Source of the DNA: Caldilinea sp.
GTDB lineage: Bacteria > Chloroflexota > Anaerolineae > Caldilineales > Caldilineaceae
Length of the DNA stretch: 23,724 bases
Reading direction: 5' to 3'
Assembly (NCBI GenBank): GCA_025055055.1
Contig: JANWYX010000457.1
Location: 1-23,724 of the forward strand
Part shown: piece by piece, positions 1 through 12,688 of the stretch
How the letters are laid out: each line of letters begins with the position of its first letter
Position numbering within the stretch: position 1 is the stretch's first letter
Program-made: the position numbers and the translations under genes
The notes under the pieces: model-generated
Told to the model about the DNA's origin: nothing
Seen by the model: only the letters and a program-made list of their open reading frames with translations
Databases searched by the model: none

Positions 1-130
1 TCCCTGCGCCGTTTTCACCCACCAGCGCATGGATCTCCCCCTGCTCCACCGAAAAGTCCACCCCTTTGTTGGCGACGACGCCATTAGGGTAGACCTTGGT
101 GATCTGTTTCATTTCAACAAGTGCGGCCAT
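1..130 (-). CDS. ABC transporter ATP-binding protein, sugar/nucleoside type (N-terminal fragment)
   Basis: Only the first 43 codons are inside the window; the gene continues past position 1. Reading from the ATG at 130 gives a start with a beta strand and a Tyr (ITKVYPNGVVAN), then GVDFSVEQGEIHALVGENGAG, the classical lead-in to Walker A. The GENGAG form is usual in ATPases of the simple-sugar and BMP/nucleoside importers (RbsA/YufO-like), which carry two fused ATPase domains. The gene follows the BMP-type binding lipoprotein in the same direction, so it very likely energises the same importer at the inner face of the membrane. No clear Shine-Dalgarno sequence precedes the ATG; a second Met at codon 7 is an alternative start. 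A perfect hairpin sits between it and the lipoprotein gene. The substrate cannot be told from this fragment. Confidence 0.85.
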   Translation of the reverse strand, partial: MAALVEMKQITKVYPNGVVANKGVDFSVEQGEIHALVGENGAG

Positions 131-390
131 GAAGCAGTCGAGTCCCGAATGGTCGGCTGAGTTGTGTTGTAGAGAATTCGTGGATTGGAGGATGGGGGAG
201 AAGGAGGGTCAGGGCGGTGGGATGTGTCGGATAGAGCAACTCCATGCGCAGTTTTCCTCCATTCCCAAACCCATGTTGACCTCCAGGTAAAGCCCTCATT
301 CACCGGGAAGTTTCAAACTTCCCGGTGAATGGCGACGAACGATCGGCGTGTACCTGGAAATCAGGTGAACCCTATCGCCCCCGACAGACA
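131..390. other. Intergenic spacer between lipoprotein and ATPase genes
   Basis: This 260-base stretch separates two genes of one transporter unit. Short reading frames cross it on both strands, but none has a ribosome-binding site or recognisable sequence. Its only clear structure is the perfect inverted repeat at 297-331. A weak 5-bp inverted repeat (acctg, 5-base loop, caggt) lies at 352-366. Confidence 0.5.
297..331 (-). terminator. Perfect 17-bp inverted repeat, candidate partial terminator or mRNA-stabilising hairpin
   Basis: Positions 297-313 and 315-331 are exact reverse complements around a single C at 314, so an RNA from either strand would fold into a stem of about 15-16 bp with a tiny loop. 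It lies 60 bases after the stop codon of the binding lipoprotein and 167 bases before the ATPase start. No T run follows on the minus strand, so it is a weak candidate for a classic intrinsic terminator. Such hairpins after the binding-protein gene of importer operons often stabilise that message or lower downstream expression. Confidence 0.6.
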
Positions 391-1509
<1,119 letters not shown>

Positions 1510-1554
1510 GGTTGCTCCCTCCTGTTTGTCTAATTCAAATCTGTCTGATTGTTC

Positions 1555-1598
1555 TTACCCTGATCGAAGATGGATTATTTTTACCCTGATGCAAGATG
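1555..1598. promoter_or_regulatory. Direct-repeat pair upstream of the BMP lipoprotein gene, candidate operator
   Basis: TTACCCTGATCGAAGATG at 1555-1572 recurs as TTACCCTGATGCAAGATG at 1581-1598, 16 of 18 bases identical, with starts 26 bases apart (about two and a half helical turns). The pair lies 46-89 bases upstream of the lipoprotein ATG, where an operator would be expected. No confident -35/-10 pair was found beside it. Confidence 0.4.
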
Positions 1599-1744
1599 AC
1601 AATTAGAAAGCCCAGCAGAATAGCGAATGCGAGGAGCCTGGAAGGTGCATACTACCGGGTTTCCGCCCCTTCGTCAAGCTCCAGAAATGTCCTCTCCCCA
1701 ACAGCCTGAACGCTTTCGAGCGCAGGTCTCGACGTCCTGAACGC

Positions 1745-2923
<1,179 letters not shown>

Positions 2924-3034
2924 GTCTAACACACCAGAATCTTTCTTGGAAATTGGGAAAAAGAACAAACCGATTCTCTTAATGGAGTACGCCTATATGG
3001 ACGACAAAACAACGACGGAAGGCATCAAAGATGC

Positions 3035-4153
<1,119 letters not shown>

Positions 4154-4319
4154 ACCGTGTTTTCACTCCTTTCCAACCGATCTTTTTGACAGAAACTCCG
4201 TCGCATACAGCGTCGGTTTGAGCTCTCAAGCGTCGACTTTGGGTGGGCGGCGCTGCACTGCAAGGCTTGACCTGATCCCTCACCGCCGCCCCGCCGAAAT
4301 CCGCCCGGCAGCGCCCCTT

Positions 4320-4838
4320 CTACACCTCATGACGCATCACCCGAGTCGGGAAACGCAGTGTATTCAACACCGGGCAGGTCTCCTCCACTGCTTGATGTAT
4401 GCGCGCAATGGTTTCAGACGGCGCAGGAGAGTGCACGTGTGCTGTATAGACGATCTCCTCGATCTGCGGCGGTCTTTCATACGGCAGACCCACAACGCCT
4501 CCCATCGGCACGGCGCCCCGCACCTCCACCTCCACGCCGTCGAGCGGGATATGGAGCAGCGCAGCCTGGATCAGATAGGTGTGCACCAGGCAGCTTGCCA
4601 GCGCGCCGAGCAGCATCTCCGGCGCTGTGGGCCCCAGGCCATGTCCGGCCAGTGCAGGCGCCGAATCGGTGATAAAAAGCGTCTCACCCATTTTAACGGG
4701 GCGAGCGCCGGCGTCGCCCGCCACCCACGAGCGGGCCTGAATACGCACCGTGGCCCTCTCCGGTGAGGCGGTGAAGTCCGCCCGACGTTGCGCAAGTACG
4801 GCGGATTTGCGTTGCAGGTAATCGTTAAGAGCGCTCAT
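4320..4838 (-). CDS. OsmC family peroxiredoxin-like protein
   Basis: The 172-residue product is a cytoplasmic OsmC/Ohr-type thiol peroxidase, a family that reduces organic hydroperoxides. Both redox cysteines are present: C83 in the helix GALASCLVHTYLIQAAL and C155 in the ETCPVLNTL motif near the end. The N-terminal strand block with GHGLGPTAPEMLLGAL is also typical. The start at 4838 is chosen over the ATG at 4850 because GGAG lies 6 bases upstream of it. It is 33 bases downstream of the hydroxyacid dehydrogenase in the same direction, so the two probably share a transcript. The specific peroxide substrate cannot be inferred, and the protein belongs to the general OsmC group and not clearly to Ohr. 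Confidence 0.88.
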   Translation of the reverse strand: MSALNDYLQRKSAVLAQRRADFTASPERATVRIQARSWVAGDAGARPVKMGETLFITDSAPALAGHGLGPTAPEMLLGALASCLVHTYLIQAALLHIPLDGVEVEVRGAVPMGGVVGLPYERPPQIEEIVYTAHVHSPAPSETIARIHQAVEETCPVLNTLRFPTRVMRHEV

Positions 4839-4871
4839 ACAAGACTCCATCCCAGATCGAGTTTGATGCGC

Positions 4872-5849
<978 letters not shown>

Positions 5850-5993
5850 GGGCGTCAATCCTTTCTATCGGATCGCAGGTCGTCGTTGATAGAAGGTCAC
5901 CGTTGATTCAGAAGTTCTGTGCTTGATAAATTGATAAAGATGGCGTTCGGACGGCTGCAAAATCTGTTTGATTGCATAGAGTACCACAAACAC

Positions 5994-6040
<47 letters not shown>

Positions 6041-6069
6041 CTGTTCAAATTCTACAAAAGAAAGAGGTT

Positions 6070-6258
6070 TCTCACATCATAAGGCCGGTGATCGTGTTGA
6101 CGTCGCTCGGCGTCGGAGGTGTTATCCTGGAGGCAACGAGCTCATTTCCGGAGCTTGGCGTGCGACCGCCGACCCCCTCCTGGGGAACCATCTTCGCCGG
6201 CGGCCGTGCCCATCTCCTGCGCCACCTCCACATCGCCTTAGGAGTAAATTTCTCATGA
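6070..6258 (+). pseudogene. Relic of an OppC/DppC-type peptide ABC transporter permease
   Basis: One reading frame from 6070 to the TGA at 6256-6258 reads as the C-terminal part of an oligopeptide/dipeptide permease. It begins with HII.P, the end of the EAA loop (family H-I-L-P-N), continues IVLTSLGVGGVILEA as a transmembrane segment, and contains the family hallmark LGVRPPTPSWGTIFAGGRAHL (usually LGLGVQPPTPSWG, then GR..L). Everything upstream of the EAA loop is absent and the last membrane segment is gone. The frame is open from an ATG at 6028, so it could still be translated. It ends with ATGA overlap on the EamA start codon at 6255, which may couple the two. No partner permease, ATPase or binding protein of the Opp type is in the window. 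Confidence 0.7.
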
Positions 6259-6686
6259 TCGACAGCCGCAATCTTTGGCTTTTCTTCGCTTTTCTTTCTG
6301 CATTGTTCGCCGCCCTGACGACGATCCTGGCCAAGTTAGGCGTTCAGGGCGTCAGCTCCAACCTGGCGACCGCCGTGCGCACCATCGTGATTCTGCTGAT
6401 TGCGTGGGGGTGGGTAGCGGCTACGGGTGAAATTCATCAGCTCGGCGAGGTGAACCGCGTCACCTTGCTGTTTTTGGTCTTATCGGGAGTCGCCACCGGC
6501 CTGTCTTGGCTTTTTTATTTCCGGGCCCTGCAGAGTGGTCCGACAGCCGTCGTTGCAGCCATCGACAAGTCAAGTCTGGCGTTGGTCTTGATTCTCTCCG
6601 CCCTGGTCTTGCATGAGACGATGACCTGGAAAACGGTGCTCGGCATCCTGTGCGTTGTCGCCGGGATTTTGCTCGCCACCTTATGA
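6255..6686 (+). CDS. Half-size EamA/DMT family transporter
   Basis: The 143-residue product is a single EamA domain of the drug/metabolite transporter superfamily, with five likely membrane helices (about 7-29, 36-55, 69-87, 93-113, 120-142). Full-length family members carry two such domains, so this one probably works as a dimer in the inner membrane. Signature elements are the N-terminal FAALTTILAKLGVQG and AIDKSSLALVLILSALVLHE with WKTVLGILCVVAGI, matching the small EamA proteins of about 140 residues. The ATG at 6255 has AGGAG ten bases upstream. The start overlaps the TGA of the preceding permease relic. The stop is followed by a candidate hairpin shared with the convergent rluD-type gene. 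The substrate is unknown. Confidence 0.88.
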   Translation: MIDSRNLWLFFAFLSALFAALTTILAKLGVQGVSSNLATAVRTIVILLIAWGWVAATGEIHQLGEVNRVTLLFLVLSGVATGLSWLFYFRALQSGPTAVVAAIDKSSLALVLILSALVLHETMTWKTVLGILCVVAGILLATL

Positions 6687-6701
6687 GCCAGGAGATTCTC
6701 T

Positions 6702-6734
6702 GCCGGTTTTCGAGAAGCTCCAGGCTTTCTAGAA
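6702..6734. terminator. Hairpin between convergent genes, candidate bidirectional terminator
   Basis: The arms TTTTCGAGAAG and CTTTCTAGAAAA pair with one mismatch and one G-U around a 7-base loop. It lies 16 bases after the EamA stop and 33 bases beyond the end of the convergent pseudouridine synthase gene. Neither strand shows a long T run after the stem, so the call is moderate. The sequence resembles another hairpin at 16109-16136. Confidence 0.4.
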
Positions 6735-6766
6735 AAACATTGTGCAAGCTGGGGGCAGTGCAACCT

Positions 6767-7753
6767 TCAGAGCTTCTGCAATCGATCCAACACGGCCTGA
6801 AGATCGGGCGGCAGCGGCGACGTGAATTCGTGCACTTCGCCGTCGCCGGGAAGGCGCAGGCGCAACTTGTGCGCGTGTAAGAAGTGGCGGTTCACGACCA
6901 ATCGCTGCCGCTTGAATCCGTAGAGGACGTCGCCCACGACCGGATGTTGGAGCCAGGCAAAGTGAACGCGAATCTGATGTGTGCGGCCGGTGTGCGGCTC
7001 GGCGCGCACCAGCGAGAAGGTGGCGACTGCGTTGCCGGCGCCCTGCAGCGGCGCAACATAGACGGCGAGCACTTCGTAGTCGGTGACCGCCTCGCGTCCA
7101 GATGAAACGCCGGAAAGAGCGTCAGGCGGCAAGACGACCTGGCGCGTGTGATGGGTGGGATGGCGCCCGATGGGCGCGTCGATGCGACCGCGCGTAGGGG
7201 TCAGGCGTCCTTCGACCAGCGCCAGATATTGCTTGTAGACGGTGCGCTCCTTGAACTGCGCCTGCAAATAGCGATGCGCATAGTCATGCTTGGCGACGAC
7301 GATCAGGCCAGAGGTTTCCTTGTCAAGCCGATGGACGATGCCCGGCCGCTGTTCCCCGCCGACCCCTTCGAGCTGCGGACAATGGTGAAGCACAGCGTGC
7401 GCGAGGGTGCCGCTGGGATGTCCCGGTGAAGGGTGAACTACCATGCCCGCCGGTTTGTCGATGACGAGGAGGTCGTCGTCCTCATAAATGATGGCGAGCG
7501 AGATGGCTTCAGGCTCCAGCGCACTTTCTGCTGGAGGGGGTGGCGCCTCGACGACGATCTGCTGCCCTGGCTCGACGCGTTGGCCTGCTTTAACCGCTTG
7601 ACCGTCGACGCGCACAAGGCCCTGGCGAATCCAGCGCTGAATTTCGCTGCGGCTGCGCTCCGGCATGCGATCGGCCAGCCAGCGGTCGATGCGCCGGCCC
7701 GCTTCGCTCTCGACCTGAAACAGCAAGGGCGCTACGGTCTCTGCAGCGGACAT
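6767..7753 (-). CDS. rluD: RluA/RluD family 23S rRNA pseudouridine synthase
   Basis: A 328-residue cytoplasmic enzyme that converts uridine to pseudouridine in large-subunit rRNA. An S4 RNA-binding domain (about 18-70; GRRIDRWLADRMPERSRSEI) precedes the catalytic domain. The catalytic motif GIVHRLDKETSGL carries the nucleophile Asp144; DDLLVIDKPAGMVVHP upstream and PHTGRTHQIRVHF downstream are also standard. I chose the ATG at 7753 over an in-frame ATG at 7861 because the longer form would overlap lspA and its extra 36 residues match nothing in the family. The upstream region has no clear Shine-Dalgarno sequence; the gene starts 28 bases after lspA, an arrangement common in bacteria, so it is probably read with it. 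RluD is the likeliest member of the family, but RluA/RluC specificity cannot be excluded. Confidence 0.92.
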   Translation of the reverse strand: MSAAETVAPLLFQVESEAGRRIDRWLADRMPERSRSEIQRWIRQGLVRVDGQAVKAGQRVEPGQQIVVEAPPPPAESALEPEAISLAIIYEDDDLLVIDKPAGMVVHPSPGHPSGTLAHAVLHHCPQLEGVGGEQRPGIVHRLDKETSGLIVVAKHDYAHRYLQAQFKERTVYKQYLALVEGRLTPTRGRIDAPIGRHPTHHTRQVVLPPDALSGVSSGREAVTDYEVLAVYVAPLQGAGNAVATFSLVRAEPHTGRTHQIRVHFAWLQHPVVGDVLYGFKRQRLVVNRHFLHAHKLRLRLPGDGEVHEFTSPLPPDLQAVLDRLQKL

Positions 7754-7781
7754 GGTCGGAGGTGGACGGAAGATCGGTGTG

Positions 7782-8333
7782 TTAGCCGCGTTCGATGACT
7801 TCCTCAATGCTTTCTTGAGCCTTCTGCCGGCGATGTCTGCGCATATCGTCGATGATGACATAGAGACCCAGCCCGATCACGCCGATGACGATGGCGCTGT
7901 CGGCAATGTTGTAGTTAGGCCAGTAGTACACGCCGGGAATGCCCATCTTGATAAAGTCGGTGACATAGCCTTGCGTGATGCGGTCGATGACATTGCCGAC
8001 TGCTCCGCCCAACATCAATCCCAGGAAAAGGCGCACCGGCCACTCCTCGGTCGGCAGATGGCGTACATAGACGAGAATGCCGACCACGACGACGATTGCG
8101 ACGATGATGAACAGATTGCCCATGTTCTGCAAAATGCCAAAGGCTGCGCCGTAGTTATGGACATGCTCAAAGATGAAATATTCTCCTAACGCAGGGATGG
8201 GGATCACCGACGCATAGTCCGGGATGGAGCGGCGCACCAGCTCCTTCGTCCACTGATCGAGCGCGATCACGATCCCTGCCACCAACAGCACTGGCCAGGC
8301 TCTGCTCATCCAATGTGTCAATCTGTTGTGCAT
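7782..8333 (-). CDS. lspA: Lipoprotein signal peptidase (signal peptidase II)
   Basis: This 183-residue membrane aspartyl protease removes the signal peptide from prolipoproteins after lipid addition. Four membrane helices are visible (about 12-30, 69-90, 100-118, 143-164). The two catalytic aspartates sit in the standard motifs: D117 in GNVIDRI and D145 in YNIADSAIV; the conserved HNYGAAFG (59-66) is also present. The ATG at 8333 fits the family start; a longer frame to 8414 adds 27 non-conserved residues. Lipoproteins elsewhere in the window (391-1509, 16393-17712) are plausible substrates. A candidate promoter lies at 8417-8446, and the rluD-type gene follows. Confidence 0.96.
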   Translation of the reverse strand: MHNRLTHWMSRAWPVLLVAGIVIALDQWTKELVRRSIPDYASVIPIPALGEYFIFEHVHNYGAAFGILQNMGNLFIIVAIVVVVGILVYVRHLPTEEWPVRLFLGLMLGGAVGNVIDRITQGYVTDFIKMGIPGVYYWPNYNIADSAIVIGVIGLGLYVIIDDMRRHRRQKAQESIEEVIERG

Positions 8334-8380
8334 CGTCTCTTCGCTTTTCCTGAACTCTTTCACAGCGCTTGTTTGCGTCG

Positions 8381-8416
8381 GCCACCGATCGCAAGCACCG
8401 GCAACCAATCGCAAGC

Positions 8417-8417
<1 letters not shown>
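8381..8417. repeat. Direct-repeat pair in the divergent lspA/nitrilase-fold promoter region
   Basis: GCCACCGATCGCAAGCA at 8381-8397 and GCAACCAATCGCAAGCA at 8401-8417 share 15 of 17 bases with starts 20 bases apart, about two helical turns. They lie just downstream of the candidate lspA -10 element, where a bound repressor would block transcription. They could also be a simple local duplication. Confidence 0.4.
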
Positions 8418-8469
<52 letters not shown>

Positions 8470-8563
8470 TGAAATTATTGCATCCCTTCCGTAGGATTGT
8501 TTCCGCAAGCGGCGGGCGCATGCAATGTTTCAAAATACCACCAGGCCTTCAGGAGTGATTTGT

Positions 8564-9379
<816 letters not shown>

Positions 9380-9394
9380 GGCCGGAAGGCCGCC

Positions 9395-9436
9395 GACGAC
9401 AGCGACATGACGACAGCGACATGACGACAGCGACAT
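9395..9436 (+). repeat. Three tandem copies of a 14-bp unit abutting the DUF402 start codon
   Basis: GACGACAGCGACAT occurs three times head to tail (9395-9408, 9409-9422, 9423-9436) with no differences, and the DUF402 ATG starts two bases later at 9438. The array takes the place of a ribosome-binding site. Because 14 is not a multiple of three, the ATGs made at the unit junctions (9407, 9421) and the gene ATG are in three different frames. Just upstream, GGCC-GGAA-GGCC (9381-9392) can form a small tetraloop hairpin. Confidence 0.95.
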
Positions 9437-9437
9437 C

Positions 9438-9962
9438 ATGGGCCAATCGTTGACAATGATCGCCAGTGGTGAATGGAATCGTTATCCCGGGCTGATCGAC
9501 TACCGCGCAGAGTGGTTGAGCGATCTCCTGGTCGAACGCGCCACTTGCGCCTCGAATATCGCCGTTCAACGCATCAACCAGCATGTCGTCGGCGCGCCCG
9601 GTTATGTCTGGTTTCGCTTCTGGTTGGCGAACGGGCAGCATGTCATCGAGAAGTACTTCGACAACCTCGGACGGGTGATCGGCATGTACGCGCGCATCGG
9701 GATGGCGCTGCCGCATCGAGGCCGCGGTTTTACGATGTTGAACCTCTTGCTGGGGCTGTGGATCACCGAGGACGCGCGCGTCACCGTCCTGCATGAAGAA
9801 GAGTTCGATGAAGCGGTGAAATCCGGCCTTCTTTCGCCGGTCGAGGCGGAGCACGCGGAACAGCAGATTCGCGAGCTGACCATGGCGATCGCCAACAAAC
9901 GCTTCCCGCCGCCGATTGTGCGCAATCTGGCGCTCATGACGCCGGACCACGACGCCGCATAG
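9438..9962 (+). CDS. DUF402 domain protein with altered acidic motif
   Basis: A 174-residue protein whose middle matches DUF402, a family that includes the nucleoside diphosphatase FomD. Recognisable blocks are VWFRFWLANG (57-66), EKYFDNLGRVIGMYARIG (71-88) and HEEEFDEAVKSGLLS with the following A..A...I helix (119-145). The family's acidic segment, usually D-x-D-L-D before a P-D-G turn, reads NLLLG here (102-106), and the D-E-D-E of the next strand reads HEEE, so metal binding is doubtful. The start is uncertain: the ATG at 9438 directly follows the 14-bp repeats and has no Shine-Dalgarno sequence; Met7 (9456) is an alternative. The hisH gene follows after 18 bases. The function is unknown; the neighbouring nitrilase-fold protein also lacks its active-site residue. 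Confidence 0.78.
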   Translation: MGQSLTMIASGEWNRYPGLIDYRAEWLSDLLVERATCASNIAVQRINQHVVGAPGYVWFRFWLANGQHVIEKYFDNLGRVIGMYARIGMALPHRGRGFTMLNLLLGLWITEDARVTVLHEEEFDEAVKSGLLSPVEAEHAEQQIRELTMAIANKRFPPPIVRNLALMTPDHDAA

Positions 9963-9980
9963 CTTGAAGGGATTTCAATT

Positions 9981-10667
<687 letters not shown>

Positions 10668-10693
10668 AAGATCGCATCGGGGAAAAACACACG

Positions 10694-12574
10694 ATGATCC
10701 GAGATTTCGTCTTTTTGCCGAATCCGCAGCATCTCGAATTTTTGGGTGAGGCGTTTCCGTTAAAAGCAAACGCTTTGATCTGCGTCCAGGCTCCGGCGGT
10801 TCATGAAAATTTGTTGGCTGCACGGCAGTTGCAGCAGGCGCTCCACGCTATCCCTGGACTGGATTGGGAGATCGTCGGCGGGGCGACTGCGCCGGCGGAG
10901 CAAATTGGCGCTGTGCTCACCGTCATGCCTTTCGCCACCGTGCACCCACAAGGCTATCAGCTCGCCGTCGCCAAAGAGGCGATACATCTGGTCGCATCCA
11001 CGCCCGCCGGCCTTTTCTACGGCGTGCAGACGCTGCGTCAGTTGCTTGCCCAATGCGGCCGTCAGGTCCCTGCGCTGCGCTGCAATGACTGGCCGGACTA
11101 CCCCCACCGCGGCGTCATGCTCGACGTCAGCCGCGACAAGGTCCCCACGATGGCGACGCTGCTGGAGTTGGTGGATCTGCTCGCCTCCTGGAAGATCAAT
11201 CAGCTCCAGCTCTATTTCGAGCATATTTTTGCCTATCGCAACCATCCGACCGTCTGGCAAGAAGATTCGCCGTTCACTGCCGAAGAAATTGTGGAGCTGG
11301 ATCGCTTCTGCAGAGAGCGTTTCATCGAGCTGGTCCCCAACCAGAACTCCTTCGGCCATCTTGAGCAATGGCTGGTGCGACCCGAGTACATCCACCTCGC
11401 CGAGGCGCCGGAGGGATGCGACACGCCGTGGGGGCCGCGCGACAAGCCGTTCAGCCTGCAGCCGACGGAAGAGAGCCTGAACTTTCTCCGTTCGCTCTAC
11501 GATGAACTGCTGCCGAACTTTAGCAGCCGCCAGTTCAATGTCGGCTGCGACGAGACTATCGATCTCGGAAAAGGTCGCAGCCAGGCGCTGGCAGAGGAAA
11601 TCGGCGTCGGTCGGCTTTATCTACATTTCCTGTGCAAGATTCATCGGGAGGTGCGAAGTCGCGGCTATACAATGCAATTTTGGGGCGACATCATCGTCGA
11701 GCATCCGGATCTGGTGGCCGAGCTGCCGCGCGACATGGTTGCGCTCGAGTGGGGTTACGAAGCCAACCACCCCTTCGACGAGCATGGAGCGCTCTTCGCC
11801 GCCTCCGGCATTCCCTTCTATGTCTGCCCTGGAACGTCGAGTTGGAACTCCATCGCCGGACGCACGACTAACGCCATCGAAAACATCCGCAACGCCGCTG
11901 CCAATGGCCTCAAACACGGCGCAATCGGTCTGCTGAACACCGATTGGGGCGACCACGGCCACTGGCAGCCGTTGCCGGTGAGCTATCTGGGATTGGCGGT
12001 TGGCGCAGCCCACGCTTGGGCGCATGACGCCAATTGCGACCTTTCCCTTCAGGATGCGCTCAGCCGCTTTGCTTTTCGCGACGAGACGGGCATCATGGGG
12101 AGGCTTGCCTACGATCTCGGCGATGTGTATCGTCTCACCGGCGTAACGATGCATAACGCCAGCATCCTCTTCCGCATTCTCCAGGCCACACCGACGCAGA
12201 TCGTCGAATGGTTGCGCGCCAACGCCGTCGATGACTTGCCACGCCGGCTGCGCGCCGTGCTCGACGCCATCGACGGCATCATGGGCAATCTCCAAAACGC
12301 ATCCATGCAGCGCAACGACGCCGAGTTGATCAAACGCGAGTTCACCTGGGCAGCCGACATGTTGCGTCACGCCTGCTGGCGCGCGCTCTGGGCGCTGAAC
12401 ATCGAACGCAACGTCGAGAATGACGCCTTGCGGCAGTGGCTGCTACAGGAAGCAGACAAATTGTTGCCGGAATTCGAGGCGATCTGGCACGCGCGCAACC
12501 GACCGGGAGGATTTGCGCGCAGCGTTGCGCGGCTAAAACGCATGCGCGATGACTACATGGAAGCAAAGCTATGA
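10694..12574 (+). CDS. Glycoside hydrolase family 20 beta-N-acetylhexosaminidase
   Basis: A 626-residue enzyme expected to remove terminal N-acetylglucosamine or N-acetylgalactosamine from glycans or glycopeptides by substrate-assisted catalysis. An N-terminal GH20b-like alpha/beta domain (about 1-130, with GYQLAVAKEAIHLVASTPAGLFYGVQTLRQLL) leads into the barrel that opens DYPHRGVMLDVSRDKV. The catalytic pair is D286-E287 in FNVGCDETIDLG. Conserved aromatic residues occur in FWGDII and EWGYEANHPFDE, with WNSIAGR later. A C-terminal helical region follows (about 480-626). No signal peptide is present, so the enzyme is probably cytoplasmic, acting on imported sugars such as cell-wall fragments. 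The upstream GGGGAAAAA is a weak ribosome-binding site; the gene is 26 bases after hisH. Its last 6 bases overlap a small minus-strand gene. Confidence 0.93.
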   Translation: MIRDFVFLPNPQHLEFLGEAFPLKANALICVQAPAVHENLLAARQLQQALHAIPGLDWEIVGGATAPAEQIGAVLTVMPFATVHPQGYQLAVAKEAIHLVASTPAGLFYGVQTLRQLLAQCGRQVPALRCNDWPDYPHRGVMLDVSRDKVPTMATLLELVDLLASWKINQLQLYFEHIFAYRNHPTVWQEDSPFTAEEIVELDRFCRERFIELVPNQNSFGHLEQWLVRPEYIHLAEAPEGCDTPWGPRDKPFSLQPTEESLNFLRSLYDELLPNFSSRQFNVGCDETIDLGKGRSQALAEEIGVGRLYLHFLCKIHREVRSRGYTMQFWGDIIVEHPDLVAELPRDMVALEWGYEANHPFDEHGALFAASGIPFYVCPGTSSWNSIAGRTTNAIENIRNAAANGLKHGAIGLLNTDWGDHGHWQPLPVSYLGLAVGAAHAWAHDANCDLSLQDALSRFAFRDETGIMGRLAYDLGDVYRLTGVTMHNASILFRILQATPTQIVEWLRANAVDDLPRRLRAVLDAIDGIMGNLQNASMQRNDAELIKREFTWAADMLRHACWRALWALNIERNVENDALRQWLLQEADKLLPEFEAIWHARNRPGGFARSVARLKRMRDDYMEAKL

Positions 12575-12688
12575 TTGGAACAGTGTCAGAGCCACGAGGA
12601 GCAAAAAGGCCAGCGCTAATACGGCAACTTTCCAACCGTCAACGCCGGGGTCGATATACGGACGACGATGGAAAAAGTTCTTGCTCAT
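12569..12688 (-). CDS. Small single-pass membrane protein (39 residues)
   Basis: This frame, too short for usual gene finders, reads MSKNFFHRRPYIDPGVDGWK followed by a hydrophobic helix VAVLALAFLLLVALTLF and a QS end. The basic, then turn-forming N-terminus and one membrane segment suggest an inner-membrane microprotein with the N-terminus in the cytoplasm. Support for translation comes from GAGGG about 5 bases before the ATG and from a 4-base ATGA overlap with the stop codon of the 753-residue repeat protein upstream, a classic coupled arrangement. Its last 6 bases (12569-12574) overlap the end of the convergent GH20 gene, so the two stop codons lie back to back. I do not recognise a family; a partner role for the large membrane-anchored protein is inference from coupling. 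Confidence 0.7.
   Translation of the reverse strand: MSKNFFHRRPYIDPGVDGWKVAVLALAFLLLVALTLFQS

Noticed and set aside
4154..4319. Spacer between OsmC and site-2 protease genes searched for a small gene or terminator
   Set aside because: I found no frame with a ribosome-binding site and no stable inverted repeat.
6041..6254. Long leader before the EamA gene considered as a riboswitch
   Set aside because: No known riboswitch core was seen, and the sequence reads as a peptide-permease relic in one open frame.
6767..7861. 364-residue long form of the pseudouridine synthase
   Set aside because: The extra 36 residues overlap the end of lspA and are not part of the S4 domain; the ATG at 7753 fits the family.
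10760..11395. 211-residue minus-strand frame inside the GH20 gene
   Set aside because: It is a shadow of the GH20 coding sequence with no independent support.
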